The notes under the pieces were generated by a model. That model was given only the letters and a program-made list of their open reading frames with translations, was not told where the DNA came from and searched no databases. This document shows positions 1-7,727 of a DNA stretch of 31,215 bases, one piece after another. The DNA lies in contig CAKSVM010000036.1 of assembly GCA_934503195.1 (NCBI GenBank), forward strand, positions 1 through 31,215. The letters run 5' to 3'. The translations under genes were made by a program, and so were the position numbers. The stretch is from an uncultured Eubacteriales bacterium (GTDB lineage Bacteria; Bacillota; Clostridia; Oscillospirales; CAG-272). The number at the start of each line of letters is the position of its first letter. Positions within the stretch are counted from its first letter, which is position 1.

Positions 1-822
1 AATTATCTCTGCTGCGAGCCGGTTTCGGACGGAAAGAACCGCGTTGACGTTAAGACCGACAAGTTCGATTTCATCCTCGAGGTCTCGCCGTTCGGCGGCT
101 GGGATTTCAAGACCGGAGAGGGCGTTGCGCTGATCTACGACTCTCCCGACGATCCGACCGACAAGCAGAAGGAGCATCTCGACGAGCTCCTAAAAAAGGC
201 CGAGGAGGCGATGAAGTCGGGCGACGTCAAGAAGTATTCAAAGTACATCGATGTCGATTCGTTCGTCGATCTCTACGTGATGATGGAGCTTTTCAAGGAC
301 GTCGACGGATACTGGAAATCGCTCTACTTCTACGTAAAGGACGACATTCTCTACGCCGGGCCGCCGTGGGATTTCGACCTGACCTGCGGAAATGTCAGCC
401 TGACGCATGAGGAGGACAATTACTACGATTACCACAACATAAACGGTCACGGCGACAACTCGGGCGACTCGACGCACGGATTCCGGATGGTTCACGGCTG
501 GTGGCGGATTCTGCTCGGAAGCGAGCATTTCGCGTCGCTTGTGCGCGAGCGGTATAAGGAGCTTCAGCCGATGATCGTGAATCTCTGCTCGGACAACTCG
601 CTCGGGAAGAATCAGATCGACAGCCTTATTGACGCCAACCGCGAATCCTTTGACCGCGAGTACAAGCAGAACGAGACCGACTACAACGCGGGCTGGGATG
701 TTTACGCCTGCTACAGTCAGTACGCGGGCGAGTCGAAGGGCGACTATGACGAAAACGTGAAATATCTGCGCGAATGGCTTGAAAAGCGCAACGCGTGGCT
801 TCTCGAAAACATCGGAAAATAG
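1..822 (+). CDS. CotH-family protein, 3' part (5' end outside window)
   Basis: The frame is open from the first base, so the N-terminus lies outside the window; 273 codons including the stop are visible. The stretch YAGPPWDFDLTCGN (codons near 117-130) matches the characteristic GPxWDFDxxxGN signature of the CotH kinase-like family, and the preceding segment around YIDVDSFVDLYVMMELFKD also fits that family. CotH of Bacillus is an atypical protein kinase that phosphorylates spore coat proteins. In gut Clostridia, relatives are often large secreted proteins of unknown substrate, and without the N-terminus I cannot tell whether this one is secreted. The 18-nt gap to the next gene suggests cotranscription. 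The family call is firm; a spore-coat role is not shown by the sequence. Confidence 0.85.
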   Translation, partial: NYLCCEPVSDGKNRVDVKTDKFDFILEVSPFGGWDFKTGEGVALIYDSPDDPTDKQKEHLDELLKKAEEAMKSGDVKKYSKYIDVDSFVDLYVMMELFKDVDGYWKSLYFYVKDDILYAGPPWDFDLTCGNVSLTHEEDNYYDYHNINGHGDNSGDSTHGFRMVHGWWRILLGSEHFASLVRERYKELQPMIVNLCSDNSLGKNQIDSLIDANRESFDREYKQNETDYNAGWDVYACYSQYAGESKGDYDENVKYLREWLEKRNAWLLENIGK

Positions 823-840
823 GAAAGAAAAGGAAGAAAA

Positions 841-1647
841 ATGAAAGTACTTATTCTCGGACTCGGACTGATCGGCGGCTCGATGGCGCGCGCGTTCAGC
901 TTCTTCACAAAGCACACGGTCGAGGGATTTGATCCTGATCCGGAGGCCTGCCGGCTGGCGAAGGTCGCCGGAGCCTGCGCCGAGGCCTACACCGAAATGC
1001 CGGAGCTTGACGGCTACGATCTGATAATCCCGGCGGCCTATCCGATGGCTACGGTCGACTTTTTAAGGAGCGGGAAGATCCCGGCGGGAAAGCTCGTTAT
1101 TGATCTTGGCGGAATCAAGCGGAAGATCTGCGAGGTCGGATTTGAGGAGGCGGAAAAGGGCGGATTCACCTTCATCGGCGGACATCCGATGGCCGGAACG
1201 CAGTTTTCGGGCTTCGCGGCGTCGAGGGAGAATCTCTTCAAGGGCGCGACGATGCTGCTTGTTCCGCGAGAGGGAGAGGACCCGGAGGTCGTCGAGCGGG
1301 CGAAGTCGATCTTCCTTGAAGTCGGCTTCGGAAGAGTCAAGATAACCGACGCCGCGACTCACGACCGGATAATCGCCTTCACGTCGCAGCTCCCGCACAT
1401 CGTCTCGGCGGCCTACGCGAAGAGCCCGACAGCGAAGGAACACGAGGGCTTTTCGGCCGGAAGCTTCCGCGACCTTACACGTGTCGCGAAGCTCAACGAG
1501 GTGATGTGGAGTCAGCTTTTCCTCGAGGACCGCGATTTCCTGATCCCCGAGATCGAGCGGATGGCCTACACGATGCTCGCGATGGCCGACGCGCTTAAGG
1601 ACGGCGAGATTGACAAGCTGATCTCCGAGCTGAGGATTGATTTATGA
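841..1647 (+). CDS. tyrA: Prephenate dehydrogenase
   Basis: This 268-residue protein opens with a Rossmann dinucleotide motif, GLGLIGGS at residues 7-14, followed by an acidic residue (D31) at the end of the second strand, as in NAD-dependent enzymes. GGHPMAGTQFSG contains the family's catalytic His (H115), and SQLPHIVSAAYA is a second conserved block. The family converts prephenate to 4-hydroxyphenylpyruvate in tyrosine synthesis in the cytoplasm. The length fits the catalytic core alone; there is no C-terminal ACT domain, so feedback by tyrosine through ACT is not expected. The start has a good AAGGAAG site. The stop overlaps the next start (ATGA). An arogenate-specific enzyme is possible and cannot be excluded from sequence. 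Confidence 0.9.
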   Translation: MKVLILGLGLIGGSMARAFSFFTKHTVEGFDPDPEACRLAKVAGACAEAYTEMPELDGYDLIIPAAYPMATVDFLRSGKIPAGKLVIDLGGIKRKICEVGFEEAEKGGFTFIGGHPMAGTQFSGFAASRENLFKGATMLLVPREGEDPEVVERAKSIFLEVGFGRVKITDAATHDRIIAFTSQLPHIVSAAYAKSPTAKEHEGFSAGSFRDLTRVAKLNEVMWSQLFLEDRDFLIPEIERMAYTMLAMADALKDGEIDKLISELRIDL

Positions 1648-2411
1648 TTATAAAAAACGAGATCCCGATTCTGGAGTTTGACGACGAAAAGAGAGCGGTT
1701 CTCGAACCGACGCATGAGGGGCTTTCTATAAGGCTCCCGGAAAAATGCGTGTATCTGTTTTCCGACAGCTTTGTGGAAAACTTCGCGCTTTCGAACGGCG
1801 CGGAAAAGGTCGCGACATTCGAGAGCGCGACCAAGGAATTTCCGGTCTTCGTGATGAATTATCACGGCGAGGAGATTGTTATCTGTCAGGCTCCGGTCGG
1901 AGCGGCGGCCGCGGCGCAGCTTCTCGACTGGCTGATCGGCTACGGCGTCAGGAAGATCATCGCGTCGGGCAGCTGCGGATGTCTTGAAGAATTTCCGGAG
2001 GGGTATTTTCTCGTCCTGGCGAAAGCACTGCGCGGCGAGGGGACGTCCTATCACTACGCGCCGCCGTCGAGGTTCATTGAGATTAGCGAAAAGGCGCGGT
2101 CGGCGATTGAGTCGGCGATAAAGTCAGACGGGATGAAGTATCTCGAGGTGACGACATGGTCGACCGACGGATTCTACCGCGAGACGGCGGAGATGATCGC
2201 TTACCGTAAGAGCGAGGGCTGTTCGGTCGTCGAGATGGAATGCTCCGCGCTGGCGGCAGTATCGGCCTTCCGCGGCGCGGTCTTCGGAATGATTCTCTAC
2301 ACGGCTGACAGTCTTGCTGACACAGGGAATTACGACGAGCGTAACTGGGGCGGCGATTCGGAGGAATGCGCGGTCAGACTCGCGCTCGAATCGCTGAGGA
2401 GTTTAGAATGA
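1644..2411 (+). CDS. Nucleoside phosphorylase (PNP/uridine phosphorylase superfamily)
   Basis: This 255-residue protein shows the superfamily layout: a phosphate and ribose region near APVGAAAAAQLLDWL, a GSCGCL turn in place of the usual GxxGG, and the diagnostic VVEMECSALAAVSAF helix whose Met-Glu pair contacts the ribose. The family carries out reversible phosphorolysis of nucleosides to a free base and ribose-1-phosphate in the cytoplasm. The catalytic Asp region near the C-terminus reads TADSLAD, close to the uridine phosphorylase pattern, but the base specificity (uridine, purine or MTA) cannot be assigned. It overlaps tyrA by four bases (ATGA) with a GAGGA site inside tyrA, and overlaps the lipoprotein gene in the same way. 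This implies translational coupling in one transcript. Confidence 0.85.
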   Translation: MIIKNEIPILEFDDEKRAVLEPTHEGLSIRLPEKCVYLFSDSFVENFALSNGAEKVATFESATKEFPVFVMNYHGEEIVICQAPVGAAAAAQLLDWLIGYGVRKIIASGSCGCLEEFPEGYFLVLAKALRGEGTSYHYAPPSRFIEISEKARSAIESAIKSDGMKYLEVTTWSTDGFYRETAEMIAYRKSEGCSVVEMECSALAAVSAFRGAVFGMILYTADSLADTGNYDERNWGGDSEECAVRLALESLRSLE

Positions 2412-2971
2412 AGAAGATATTTTTAATCGCGGCACTTGTTTTCACGCTGATTCTCCCGTCCTGCGGGAAGAGTGACACGCTGACCTTTGTGGATAATAAT
2501 CCCGCCTCGCCTGACGTTTGGATCGCGAGCTACAAGGTTGACATCGGACATTCTGTAAAGAGCGGAAAGATCCGCGCCGAGCTGTGGCGTGACGGCGAGG
2601 CCACGACGACCGACGCTTTCGCGTTTGACGAAAAAACGAAGACTATCGACATTGTGCTCCGGATAAGCGGATTCCGCAAATCCGGCGAGGACGAGAAGCT
2701 GAACGTTCAGATCACGGCGGACGACGGTTCTGATCAGCAGATGACGCTTGTCGCGTACGATCTGCCGGATTATGTCGGATATTCCGTGTCGGCTTATGAA
2801 AAGGGCGAGAAGGTCGACGTGTCGGGTGGCGGAGAGAAGATACTCGCGGCGATGGCGTTTGACACCGGAAACGGTGTGCATAGCTTCGCACCCGAGTCGC
2901 TGGTGAGTGAGCCTGAGCTGCTTGAGGATTATTCGTGCATCGTGATCGTCAGGGCGGAGTTTGACTCCTGA
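2408..2971 (+). CDS. Small predicted lipoprotein of unknown function
   Basis: I do not recognise a family. The 187-residue product begins MKKIFLIAALVF and runs to a lipobox LPSC with Cys at residue 19, so it should be a signal-peptidase-II-processed membrane lipoprotein. The rest is a soluble, strand-rich domain of about 165 residues with many Asp, Glu and Lys residues. A longer reading frame starts at 2366, but I chose the ATG at 2408. It gives the signal peptide at the N-terminus, has a GAGGAG site six bases upstream, and makes an ATGA overlap with the phosphorylase stop. It is the last gene before a terminator. Its position in a nucleoside/tyrosine gene run gives no clear hint of role. Confidence 0.8.
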   Translation: MKKIFLIAALVFTLILPSCGKSDTLTFVDNNPASPDVWIASYKVDIGHSVKSGKIRAELWRDGEATTTDAFAFDEKTKTIDIVLRISGFRKSGEDEKLNVQITADDGSDQQMTLVAYDLPDYVGYSVSAYEKGEKVDVSGGGEKILAAMAFDTGNGVHSFAPESLVSEPELLEDYSCIVIVRAEFDS

Positions 2972-2986
2972 AAATTAAAAAAATTG

Positions 2987-3012
2987 CCCGTGCTTTCGTC
3001 TGAAAGCGCGGG
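2987..3012. terminator. Bidirectional rho-independent terminator between convergent genes
   Basis: An 11-bp stem (2987-2997 with 3002-3012, one G-U pair) has a four-base loop. On the plus strand it is followed by TTTCGCGTTATTTTTT; on the minus strand it is followed by a T-rich run (complement of 2974-2985). It therefore serves both the lipoprotein gene and the MFS gene, whose stop is at 3020. Confidence 0.85.
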
Positions 3013-3019
3013 TTTCGCG

Positions 3020-4177
3020 TTATTTTTTCTGAAGCTTCATAAGCGGAAGGACGCTTATCACCGAGACGACTGCCCACGAAATGAACATCGGCAGATATCC
3101 GACGCTTCCGTAGATCATCGACGAGATTCCCGCGCCGAGATAGGTCACGAAATCCATGATTCCACTGACCGACGCGATGTGTCCGTCCTTCGCGTAATGC
3201 AGGGGATAAATCGACAGAAAGCTCGTGTTTATCAGCGAAACCGCCGCGTAGATAAGCCCAAGGCAGATCATCGCCGCGACCGGTAACTTCACGCCGAGAC
3301 AGAGCGGGATCGCCGATGCCGCGCAGATTATGAATCCGATCGTCGACACAAGATGCTCCCTCTCGTGACAGAGCTTGTAGAGAAGCGGATAGATCATCCG
3401 CCCCGCGAACCCGACAACCGGGATGAAAAGCACGAAATACGCTGATTTTTCAAGGTCGATTCCGAAGCTGTCGACAAAATAGACCGCCATGAAGAGACTG
3501 ATGTTGTCCTTCATCACTCCGTGAAGCGCGGCCGGAACCGCCGCTGTCAGAAGCTCGCGGTTTTTGAGCAGCCCAAAGATCGACTCGGATTTTCCGCTCT
3601 CCTCAGGCTTTGGCGCGGGGATTTTCCGTATAGACAGGAAGGCCGCGATTCCCATGACGAGCGTGAATCCGCCCGGGATCAGAAAAGCGAAGGACGTGCC
3701 GAGTCTTGTGATTATCGCGGTGTTCACGATGATTCCGGCGATGTTTCCCGCCGCGACGGCCGTGACCATGTACGACGTCAGCTTTTTCGCCGACGAATCG
3801 TCGAAGACCTCCGCGATGACGCAGAGAATCGAACTCCAGAGCATCGACTGCGCCCACGCGTTCGCCGACCAGAGAATAAGCATCCCCGCGAACGGCGGGA
3901 AGAAGCCGAAGATCAGATTCGCGATTCCGGCGAGGAAAAGTCCGGAGCAGATCATTGAAAACGGCGGCTTTTTGTCCGAAAGCCGGCCGTTTATAAGCCT
4001 TCCCGAAGCGTAGACGACCGAGAAGACGCTTCCCAGTCCGCCGAGCTCGGTTTTTGTCAGCGTCCCCGCCGAAATAAGCGTGGGTGACGCCATTGAGAGA
4101 TTGAGTCTCGCGATGTAGATTGAAACGTACGCTATGTAGCAGACGGCGAAAATCGCCGCCTTTTTTGAGTTTTTCAT
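3020..4177 (-). CDS. MFS transporter, OPA (GlpT/UhpT)-like
   Basis: This 385-residue, very hydrophobic protein has about 12 predicted membrane helices. The N-terminal stretch YIARLNLSMASP and the loop 2-3 motif GRLINGRLSDK resemble the organophosphate:phosphate antiporter branch of the major facilitator superfamily. Known OPA members exchange sugar phosphates or glycerol-3-phosphate for phosphate across the cytoplasmic membrane. It lies 13 bases downstream of an RpiR-type regulator, a class that usually senses sugar phosphates, which supports a phosphorylated or related substrate. The start lacks a clear Shine-Dalgarno site, so translational coupling to the regulator is likely. The substrate is not readable from the sequence; a general MFS permease for a sugar acid or nucleoside remains possible. 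Confidence 0.8.
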   Translation of the reverse strand: MKNSKKAAIFAVCYIAYVSIYIARLNLSMASPTLISAGTLTKTELGGLGSVFSVVYASGRLINGRLSDKKPPFSMICSGLFLAGIANLIFGFFPPFAGMLILWSANAWAQSMLWSSILCVIAEVFDDSSAKKLTSYMVTAVAAGNIAGIIVNTAIITRLGTSFAFLIPGGFTLVMGIAAFLSIRKIPAPKPEESGKSESIFGLLKNRELLTAAVPAALHGVMKDNISLFMAVYFVDSFGIDLEKSAYFVLFIPVVGFAGRMIYPLLYKLCHEREHLVSTIGFIICAASAIPLCLGVKLPVAAMICLGLIYAAVSLINTSFLSIYPLHYAKDGHIASVSGIMDFVTYLGAGISSMIYGSVGYLPMFISWAVVSVISVLPLMKLQKK

Positions 4178-4190
4178 TATTCGGCCGGAG

Positions 4191-5054
4191 TCACTTTCTG
4201 CGGATTGTAGAGTCGATAAGCTCGTGCGAGAGCCTTGAACGTTCGAGCGCGTTTTCGTAGTTCTTTGACGAGATAGCCGTCACGAGTGAGTCGATGAGGC
4301 AGATGTGCGCGATCCGCGCCGAGATCGCCTCAATCGGATATCTTATCTCGTCGGTAGAGATTGAGAGCGGATAATCCGCCAGTGTCGCCAGCGGACTCTT
4401 AGGCGCGCTGGTCAGCGCGACCGTCACGGCTCCGCGCTTTTTGGCGAGTTCGAGCGCGTCGATTGTCGCGTTCGTCCGCCCTGAGTGCGAGATCGCGATC
4501 GCCGCGTCGCCCTTTTTTATGTTGAGAGTCGAGATTTTCATCGACGGAAGATCGGTCACTCCGAGCGCGAAGCAGCCGATCTGCATCAGCCTGTAAGCGC
4601 AGTCCGAGACGAGCGGAGCCGAGGTTCCGATCCCGTAGACATAGATATGCTTCGCCGCGGCGAGCGAATCGACCGCGCCCGCGAAGACCTGACGGTCGAT
4701 TGACGACATTGTGTCGGTCAGGGTCTTGATTCCCGCGCCGAAGACCTTGTCGAGCATCCGTCCGGCCGAGTCCTCGGGATCGATGTAGGGCGTGTAGCCC
4801 GACGCGTGATTTTTCGAAAGCTCGACGGCGAGCAGCATTTTGAGCTCGGAATAGCCGTCAAATCCGAGCGAGTGGCAGCAACGAATTACGGCCGATCCCG
4901 CGGTTCCTGAGGCCGAGGCGAGTTCGGCGGCCGACATCGTGACGACCTTTTCGGCGTTCTGGCGGATATAAGCGGCGATCTTCGACTCGGCCTTTGTAAG
5001 CTCCGGCATCGTCTGCGAGATGGCCGAGAGAACCGATTTGCTTTTTTCGATCAT
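4191..5054 (-). CDS. MurR/RpiR-family transcriptional regulator
   Basis: This 287-residue protein has the family's two parts. An N-terminal helix-turn-helix domain (about residues 1-77, with LTKAESKIAAYI and a helix ending at GFDGYSELK) is followed by a SIS sugar-phosphate-binding domain (about 110-240, with YVYGIGTSAPLVSD and AIAISHSGRTNATIDAL). The family represses or activates sugar catabolic genes in response to phosphosugars. I chose the ATG at 5054 because it places the domain as in relatives; upstream ATGs at 5078 and 5114 would add an unrelated tail. No start has a strong ribosome site. It is transcribed from a consensus promoter at 5129-5157, ahead of the MFS gene. Confidence 0.9.
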   Translation of the reverse strand: MIEKSKSVLSAISQTMPELTKAESKIAAYIRQNAEKVVTMSAAELASASGTAGSAVIRCCHSLGFDGYSELKMLLAVELSKNHASGYTPYIDPEDSAGRMLDKVFGAGIKTLTDTMSSIDRQVFAGAVDSLAAAKHIYVYGIGTSAPLVSDCAYRLMQIGCFALGVTDLPSMKISTLNIKKGDAAIAISHSGRTNATIDALELAKKRGAVTVALTSAPKSPLATLADYPLSISTDEIRYPIEAISARIAHICLIDSLVTAISSKNYENALERSRLSHELIDSTIRRK

Positions 5055-5059
5055 AAGTA

Positions 5060-5088
5060 TTGACAAACCCCATTTCATGTGGTACAAT
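5060..5088 (+). promoter_or_regulatory. Sigma-A promoter facing the rpiR promoter
   Basis: TTGACA (5060-5065), a 17-base spacer ending TGTGG, and TACAAT (5083-5088). Predicted transcription start is near 5095, upstream of the decayed isomerase gene. Transcription from here crosses the minus-strand promoter at 5129-5157. Confidence 0.8.
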
Positions 5089-5128
5089 AGAATTGCGTTC
5101 CGTACTCGTTTCAATGTATCGGAATAAT

Positions 5129-5157
5129 ATTATACCACAGAATTCTGATTTTGTCAA
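5129..5157 (-). promoter_or_regulatory. Sigma-A promoter for rpiR-MFS operon
   Basis: Read on the minus strand: TTGACA (5157-5152), a 17-base spacer ending TGG, and TATAAT (5134-5129). The TG one base upstream of the -10 makes it an extended -10 promoter. Predicted start of transcription is near 5122. It points toward the opposing promoter at 5060-5088. Confidence 0.85.
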
Positions 5158-5167
5158 GGAGATTTTT

Positions 5168-5761
5168 GTGAAAATGAAAATATCTATCGAAAATTATCGT
5201 TTCCGCGAGGCTCTGGGCGACGACGCGGCGATTAAGATCATCGCGGACGCCGGATTTGACGCGATGGATTTTTCTTATTACTGGGTCAAAAACGCTCCCG
5301 ACCCGCTTGGGGATGATTATCTCGATTTCGCGAAAAGACCGGCAAAAGCTCCAAAAACTTTGTCCGTCTGACGCGCTCGATTTAGTCGGCGGCGATTCTC
5401 GGCGTAAAGCAGATTGTCGTCCACCGTATCGGACTCTCCGATCTTGAAGCGGAGAAGGAATACAATCTCGGCTTCTACCGTACACTCGCGCCCTGCGCCG
5501 AAAAGGCCGGGATAAATATCGCGGTCGAGAATCTCTTCAAATGGACGCCCGAAAAGCTCGTCGGATCCTACGGAAAGCCCGAAGAACTCTGCGCGGCCGT
5601 GAATGAACTCGGAACCGACCGCTTCACCGCCTGCGTCGACCTCGGCCACGCGGCGATAACCGGAACGAATCCCGAGGATTACATCGCCGGGATGGAGGAC
5701 GGAATACTCGGCCGCGTTCGCCGCGAGAACGGCCGATTATCTCCGCTCGCTGACCTTTTGA
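5168..5761 (+). pseudogene. Decayed sugar phosphate isomerase/epimerase (TIM barrel)
   Basis: The pieces of an AP-endonuclease-2-type sugar isomerase are spread over two frames. The start has AGGAG six bases before a GTG at 5168, and codes for ENYRFREALGDDAAIKII and GFDAMDFSYYW to about 5335. The frame then shifts near 5340. The next piece carries an in-frame TAG after RLTRSI (near 5384), then AAILGVKQIVVHRIGLSD, INIAVENLFKW and CVDLGHAAITG. After about 5700 the sequence jumps to a family-like C-terminus, AARTADYLRSL, ending at 5761 in the first frame. Family members are about 270-290 residues, so at least two internal segments are missing. The relict would have made a sugar-processing partner for the RpiR/MFS pair. 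Sequencing error cannot explain this many lesions. Confidence 0.8.
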
Positions 5762-5792
5762 GCCGAAAAACTGATTTTTTTGTGAAAACCCC

Positions 5793-5821
5793 TTGATTCT
5801 CGGTGCGGAATATGATATAAT
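5793..5821 (+). promoter_or_regulatory. Sigma-A promoter for the yqeG-trmO operon
   Basis: TTGATT (5793-5798), a 17-base spacer ending TGA, and TATAAT (5816-5821). It lies 33 bases before the yqeG start and is the only strong promoter seen before the terminator at 11263-11300. Confidence 0.8.
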
Positions 5822-5854
5822 AAATGTATAGTATTTTTTCGCGAAGGAGAGCGT

Positions 5855-6358
5855 ATGTTCGAAACCTTTCTGCCTGACGGCATTTTCCGGAATATTTATG
5901 AGCTGACGCCCGAGTGGCTTTCGGGACAGGGGATAAAGGCACTTATCCTTGATATCGACAACACGCTTGTGACCTACGACGACCCGGTTCCGACCGAGAG
6001 CGTCAGAAGCTGGCTCGACTCGCTTCACGCGGCCGGGATTCAGACGGCCTTCGTATCGAACAATCACGCCGAAAGAGTTTCGGAGTTCTGCAAAGGACTC
6101 GGATGCTACTTCCATTCCGACGCGAAAAAGCCCTCGCGGAAATTCATGCGCGAGGCGATGGAGCATATGAAAACCGACACGACGAACACCGCCGCCGTCG
6201 GAGATCAGCTCTTCACCGACGTCTGGGCGGCGACGCGCTGCGGAATGCGTTCATTCCTCGTCCCGCCGATAAAAGACAAGAAAACGCCCTTTTTCCGCTT
6301 CAAGAGACTGCTTGAAAAGCCGTTTCTGAGGCTTTATCATAAACGTAAGGAGAATTAA
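5855..6358 (+). CDS. yqeG: YqeG-family HAD-IIIA phosphatase
   Basis: This 167-residue protein matches the YqeG family in length and pattern: an N-terminal LTPEWLSGQGIKALILD, the HAD nucleophile motif DIDNTLVTYDD (first Asp is the predicted nucleophile), the second motif FVSNNH, and the distal VGDQLFTDVWAA acidic motif. The C-terminus FFRFKRLLEKPFLR is typical. The family is widespread in Firmicutes and often sits beside shikimate and ribosome-assembly genes. Its likely substrate is a small phosphate ester, possibly phosphatidylglycerol phosphate as reported for some relatives, but this is not settled by sequence. A strong AAGGAG site precedes the ATG, and the gene is first in the operon. The next gene begins immediately after its stop. 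Confidence 0.9.
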   Translation: MFETFLPDGIFRNIYELTPEWLSGQGIKALILDIDNTLVTYDDPVPTESVRSWLDSLHAAGIQTAFVSNNHAERVSEFCKGLGCYFHSDAKKPSRKFMREAMEHMKTDTTNTAAVGDQLFTDVWAATRCGMRSFLVPPIKDKKTPFFRFKRLLEKPFLRLYHKRKEN

Positions 6359-6850
6359 ATGAATCAGTTCACAAACCTCACCGCCGCGCTTATCAAGATG
6401 ATGTTCAAGGAGGACGCGGCGGCGATCCCGGACGGAAAATTCCCCGAGGGGAGCGAACCCTTTATCGTACTCGCGCGTATGCGCCAGTTAGTGGAGGAAA
6501 AGAAGATCAACACCGCCGAGAATATGCTTTTCGACGTCTTCGACAAGGCGAAGCCCTACTATGTCCGCATCGGACTTGAATTCTACAACCGGATCTCAAA
6601 GCTCAGCGACGAAGAGCTTGAAGCGGCCGACTTCTCGGTCGAGGAGATCGGCGAGGGAATCAAGGATATGCTCGACTTTTACGGCGTCAAGATCGCGGTC
6701 AAGCGCGCGCCGCAGCCGGCTCCGGCGAATAATCCGAACGCCGCGCCGAACGTGATGGCCGACAAGCCGAATCCGGCCGCGAATGTCATGGCCGACAAGC
6801 CGAATCCGGCCGCTAATGTCATGGCTGACAAGCCGAAGAATAAGATATGA
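6359..6850 (+). CDS. Hypothetical protein with repeated C-terminal tail (DUF6483-like)
   Basis: This 163-residue protein has a helical N-terminal domain (about 1-112) and a low-complexity Pro/Asn/Ala tail. Segments such as EEKKINTAENMLFDVFDKA and LSDEELEAADFSVEEIGEGIKDM resemble the small Clostridia proteins grouped as DUF6483. That assignment is from memory and tentative, and no function is known. The tail contains NPNAAPNVMADKP followed by two NPAANVMADKP units. There is no signal peptide or membrane helix, so it is probably cytoplasmic. The start directly abuts the yqeG stop, with AAGGAG six bases ahead. The last four bases overlap aroE (ATGA), so it is translationally linked to a shikimate gene. 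Confidence 0.75.
   Translation: MNQFTNLTAALIKMMFKEDAAAIPDGKFPEGSEPFIVLARMRQLVEEKKINTAENMLFDVFDKAKPYYVRIGLEFYNRISKLSDEELEAADFSVEEIGEGIKDMLDFYGVKIAVKRAPQPAPANNPNAAPNVMADKPNPAANVMADKPNPAANVMADKPKNKI
6731..6835 (+). repeat. In-frame tandem repeat in the tail of the hypothetical gene
   Basis: One 39-base unit (6731-6769) is followed by two 33-base units (6770-6802 and 6803-6835). The 33-base copies encode NPAANVMADKP and differ at only two positions (third bases); the first copy encodes a two-residue longer variant. The repeats keep frame, so unit loss or gain would only change tail length. Confidence 0.9.
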
Positions 6851-7671
6851 AATACGCGGTTCTTGGCACTCCGATCGCTCACAGTCGTTCGCCAAAGCTT
6901 CAGATGGGCTTCGCGAAGGCCGCGGGCATCGCTGATTTCAGCTATGAGAGGATCGAAACCGACCGCGACGCGCTCGAATCGACGGTAAAGCGTCTCGTAT
7001 CCGAGGGCTACGCCGGATTCAACTGCACAATGCCGCTCAAGACCGATATGTCGGCACTCGCCGACACTCTGACGCACGAAGCGAAGCTCCTCCGCTCGGT
7101 CAACACGGTCGCGGTCAGAGACGGAAAGCTCGACTGCGCGACGACCGACGGCGGCGGGATAATCCTCACCGCGAAGCGCGCGCTCGGCGAGAGCGTTTCG
7201 GGGAAGAATGTACTTCTCCTCGGCGCGGGCGGCGCGGCGAGATCTGCGGCGTTGTCGCTTTCGCTCGCCGGGGCAAGGCTCACGATATTAAACCGCACCG
7301 TGAGCGCGGCGGATGAACTCTGCGGGATGATCGGCGGCGGTCTTCCGGCCGCTCTGAACGCGGAAAATCTCGATGAGTATTCGCGCGGAGCCGATCTTCT
7401 TGTCAACTGCACGTCGCTCGGAATGCGCGGAAAGCCTGAGTTTGACGATTTCGGGTTTCTCGGGAATCTTTCGGACGGCGGCGTGGTCATCGACGCGGTC
7501 TATGACCCGCTCGAAACGAAGCTTCTCGCCGCCGCGAAGGAACGCGGACTTTCCGCGATGAGCGGACTCTGGATGCTCGTCTATCAGGGCGCGCTCGCCT
7601 TTGAGTGGTGGACGGGGATCTTACCCGATGAGGACGCCTGCTATGAGGCGTTCTGTGATATAAGTAAATAA
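6847..7671 (+). CDS. aroE: Shikimate dehydrogenase
   Basis: This 274-residue enzyme has full AroE signatures. The substrate-binding SRS is at 13-15, FNCTMPLK contains catalytic Lys65, and SVNTV is at about 84-88. CATTDGG has catalytic Asp101, the NADP-binding GAGGAARS is at about 127-134, and NRT follows the second strand. The C-terminal block GLWMLVYQGALAFEWWTG is also present. It reduces 3-dehydroshikimate to shikimate with NADPH in the chorismate pathway. NRTxxAAD rather than an acidic residue favours NADP. It overlaps the preceding gene by four bases. aroQ, the step just before, lies four genes downstream in the same operon. No key residue is missing. Confidence 0.95.
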   Translation: MKYAVLGTPIAHSRSPKLQMGFAKAAGIADFSYERIETDRDALESTVKRLVSEGYAGFNCTMPLKTDMSALADTLTHEAKLLRSVNTVAVRDGKLDCATTDGGGIILTAKRALGESVSGKNVLLLGAGGAARSAALSLSLAGARLTILNRTVSAADELCGMIGGGLPAALNAENLDEYSRGADLLVNCTSLGMRGKPEFDDFGFLGNLSDGGVVIDAVYDPLETKLLAAAKERGLSAMSGLWMLVYQGALAFEWWTGILPDEDACYEAFCDISK

Positions 7672-7727
7672 CCCGGCCGGATTTCCGGTCGGCAGATATG
7701 ATTTCATAACGAAAGGATATGAAAAAA

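Noticed and set aside
7673..7692. Hairpin between aroE and the RadC-like gene as a terminator
   Set aside because: The stem (7673-7681 with 7684-7692) leaves only two unpaired bases, too few for a normal loop unless inner pairs open, and no T run follows. The next gene has no promoter of its own, so the operon probably continues.
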